From NCBI GenBank assembly GCA_023409675.1, contig JAEYRC010000290.1, positions 1 to 14,110 of the forward strand: a stretch of 14,110 nucleotides of DNA. Direction: 5' to 3'. The notes beneath the pieces were generated by a model. The model was given only the letters and a program-made list of their open reading frames with translations, ran no database searches and was not told the origin of the DNA. Source of the stretch: Bacteroidota bacterium (GTDB taxonomy: Bacteria; Bacteroidota; Bacteroidia; Chitinophagales; Chitinophagaceae). The translations under genes were made by a program, and so were the position numbers. Shown one piece after another: positions 13,528 through 14,110 of this stretch (positions are counted from its first letter, which is position 1; the number at the start of each line of letters is the position of its first letter).

Positions 13528-14110
13528 ATGGGAGCGGGAGAATTTGAACAGGCATCCGGCAGTGCGTATCATATTCCTGTTATGTTGCAGGAGGCCGTTG
13601 ATGCGCTTCAGGTTGATCCGGCCGGAATATATGTCGATTGCACCTTCGGTGGCGGTGGCCATGCCCGCGAAATCCTGAACAGGCTGGGACCCAAAGGGCG
13701 ACTGGTTGCCTTTGACCAGGACGCCGATGCCCGCCGGAATATTCCCGATGATGAGCGCCTGTTGTTTATTCCCCAGAATTTCAGGCACCTCGCCCGGTTT
13801 CTCCGGGTGAACAACATTCGCCAGGTCAACGGAATTCTCGCCGACCTGGGCGTTAGCAGTCACCAGTTCGATATTCCGGGTCGTGGATTCTCTACCCGCT
13901 TCGACGCTGATTTGGATATGCGCATGGATACCCGGGAAACGCAGACTGCTTTCGATATTCTGATGACAAAATCGGCGGAGGAACTTCAGCAGATCTTCAG
14001 CACCTATGGAGAGGTTACCAATTCCAAAACGCTTGCGGCAACCATAGTTGAAGCACGCAAAACCGGAAACCTCAAAACGATCAACAATTTCAGGCAGGCG
14101 GTACAGGGTG
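13528..14110 (+). CDS. rsmH: 16S rRNA (cytosine(1402)-N(4))-methyltransferase (3' end outside window)
   Basis: Starting at the ATG two bases after the mraZ stop codon, 194 codons remain open to the end of the window; about 100 more residues are expected. RsmH (MraW) uses S-adenosylmethionine to methylate N4 of C1402 in 16S rRNA at the ribosomal P site. Visible motifs: YHIPVMLQEAVDAL (14-27), the methyl-donor loop VDCTFGGGGHA (36-46), FDQDADA (62-68), NFRHL (84-88), NGILADLGVSSHQ (101-113) and GRGFSTRFDADLDMRMD (118-134). It is the second gene of the dcw cluster and is surely co-transcribed with mraZ; cell division and peptidoglycan genes are expected beyond the edge. Confidence 0.97.
   Translation, partial: MGAGEFEQASGSAYHIPVMLQEAVDALQVDPAGIYVDCTFGGGGHAREILNRLGPKGRLVAFDQDADARRNIPDDERLLFIPQNFRHLARFLRVNNIRQVNGILADLGVSSHQFDIPGRGFSTRFDADLDMRMDTRETQTAFDILMTKSAEELQQIFSTYGEVTNSKTLAATIVEARKTGNLKTINNFRQAVQG

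Noticed and set aside
1..14110. Mobile element, CRISPR array, toxin-antitoxin pair, phage defence or other new multi-gene system
   Set aside because: No transposase, integrase, tandem spacer repeats or defence-type gene cluster was seen; nearly all coding space is taken by recognisable conserved families.

Overview
The window looks like an ordinary chromosomal segment of a Bacteroidota bacterium, most likely in or near the Chitinophagaceae. The sequence signs are: three exact matches to the TAnnTTTG -7 element of the Bacteroidota housekeeping sigma factor; no convincing Shine-Dalgarno sites; an atpD-atpC pair standing apart from the rest of the ATP synthase genes, with a very short epsilon subunit; a lipoprotein with a charged lipoprotein-export-like signal just after its lipobox cysteine; and moderate GC content. 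No rRNA, tRNA, CRISPR array, insertion sequence or phage gene was seen. Family calls rest on motifs read by eye, and no database search was possible.

Layout. Positions 1-5803 are all on the minus strand: an exported metal-dependent amidohydrolase (3' end outside the window), the pyruvate dehydrogenase E2 subunit with two lipoyl domains and a strong terminator, dnaX (DNA polymerase III gamma/tau), and a GNAT-like protein. A 345-base divergent region (5804-6148) carries a candidate promoter for each side. Plus-strand atpD and atpC follow, closed by a strong terminator at 7962-7995. Next comes a plus-strand pair encoding a DUF4136-type lipoprotein and a small outer-membrane beta-barrel protein, closed by a terminator that abuts the convergent yqgE (algH) gene. 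Divergent from yqgE is a membrane histidine kinase that starts with TTG. Its 3' end overlaps the 3' end of convergent queA by 11 bases. From 13049 the plus strand carries mraZ and rsmH, the start of the division and cell-wall (dcw) cluster; rsmH runs off the window.

How the genes relate. Most are housekeeping genes: central carbon metabolism (E2), replication (dnaX), energy (atpDC), tRNA modification (queA) and entry into the dcw cluster (mraZ, rsmH). The envelope genes (amidohydrolase, DUF4136 lipoprotein, beta-barrel protein, histidine kinase) are the less certain part.

The observations most worth a second look are regulatory. First, dnaX has an in-frame A7 slippery site at the same place in the protein plan as the E. 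coli gamma/tau frameshift, and the -1 frame stops after 10 codons. Second, the queA-mraZ region holds two arrays with 10-base periodicity: an MraZ-operator-like array at 12991-13030 and a DnaA-box-like array at 12831-12870. No clearly new multi-gene system was found.
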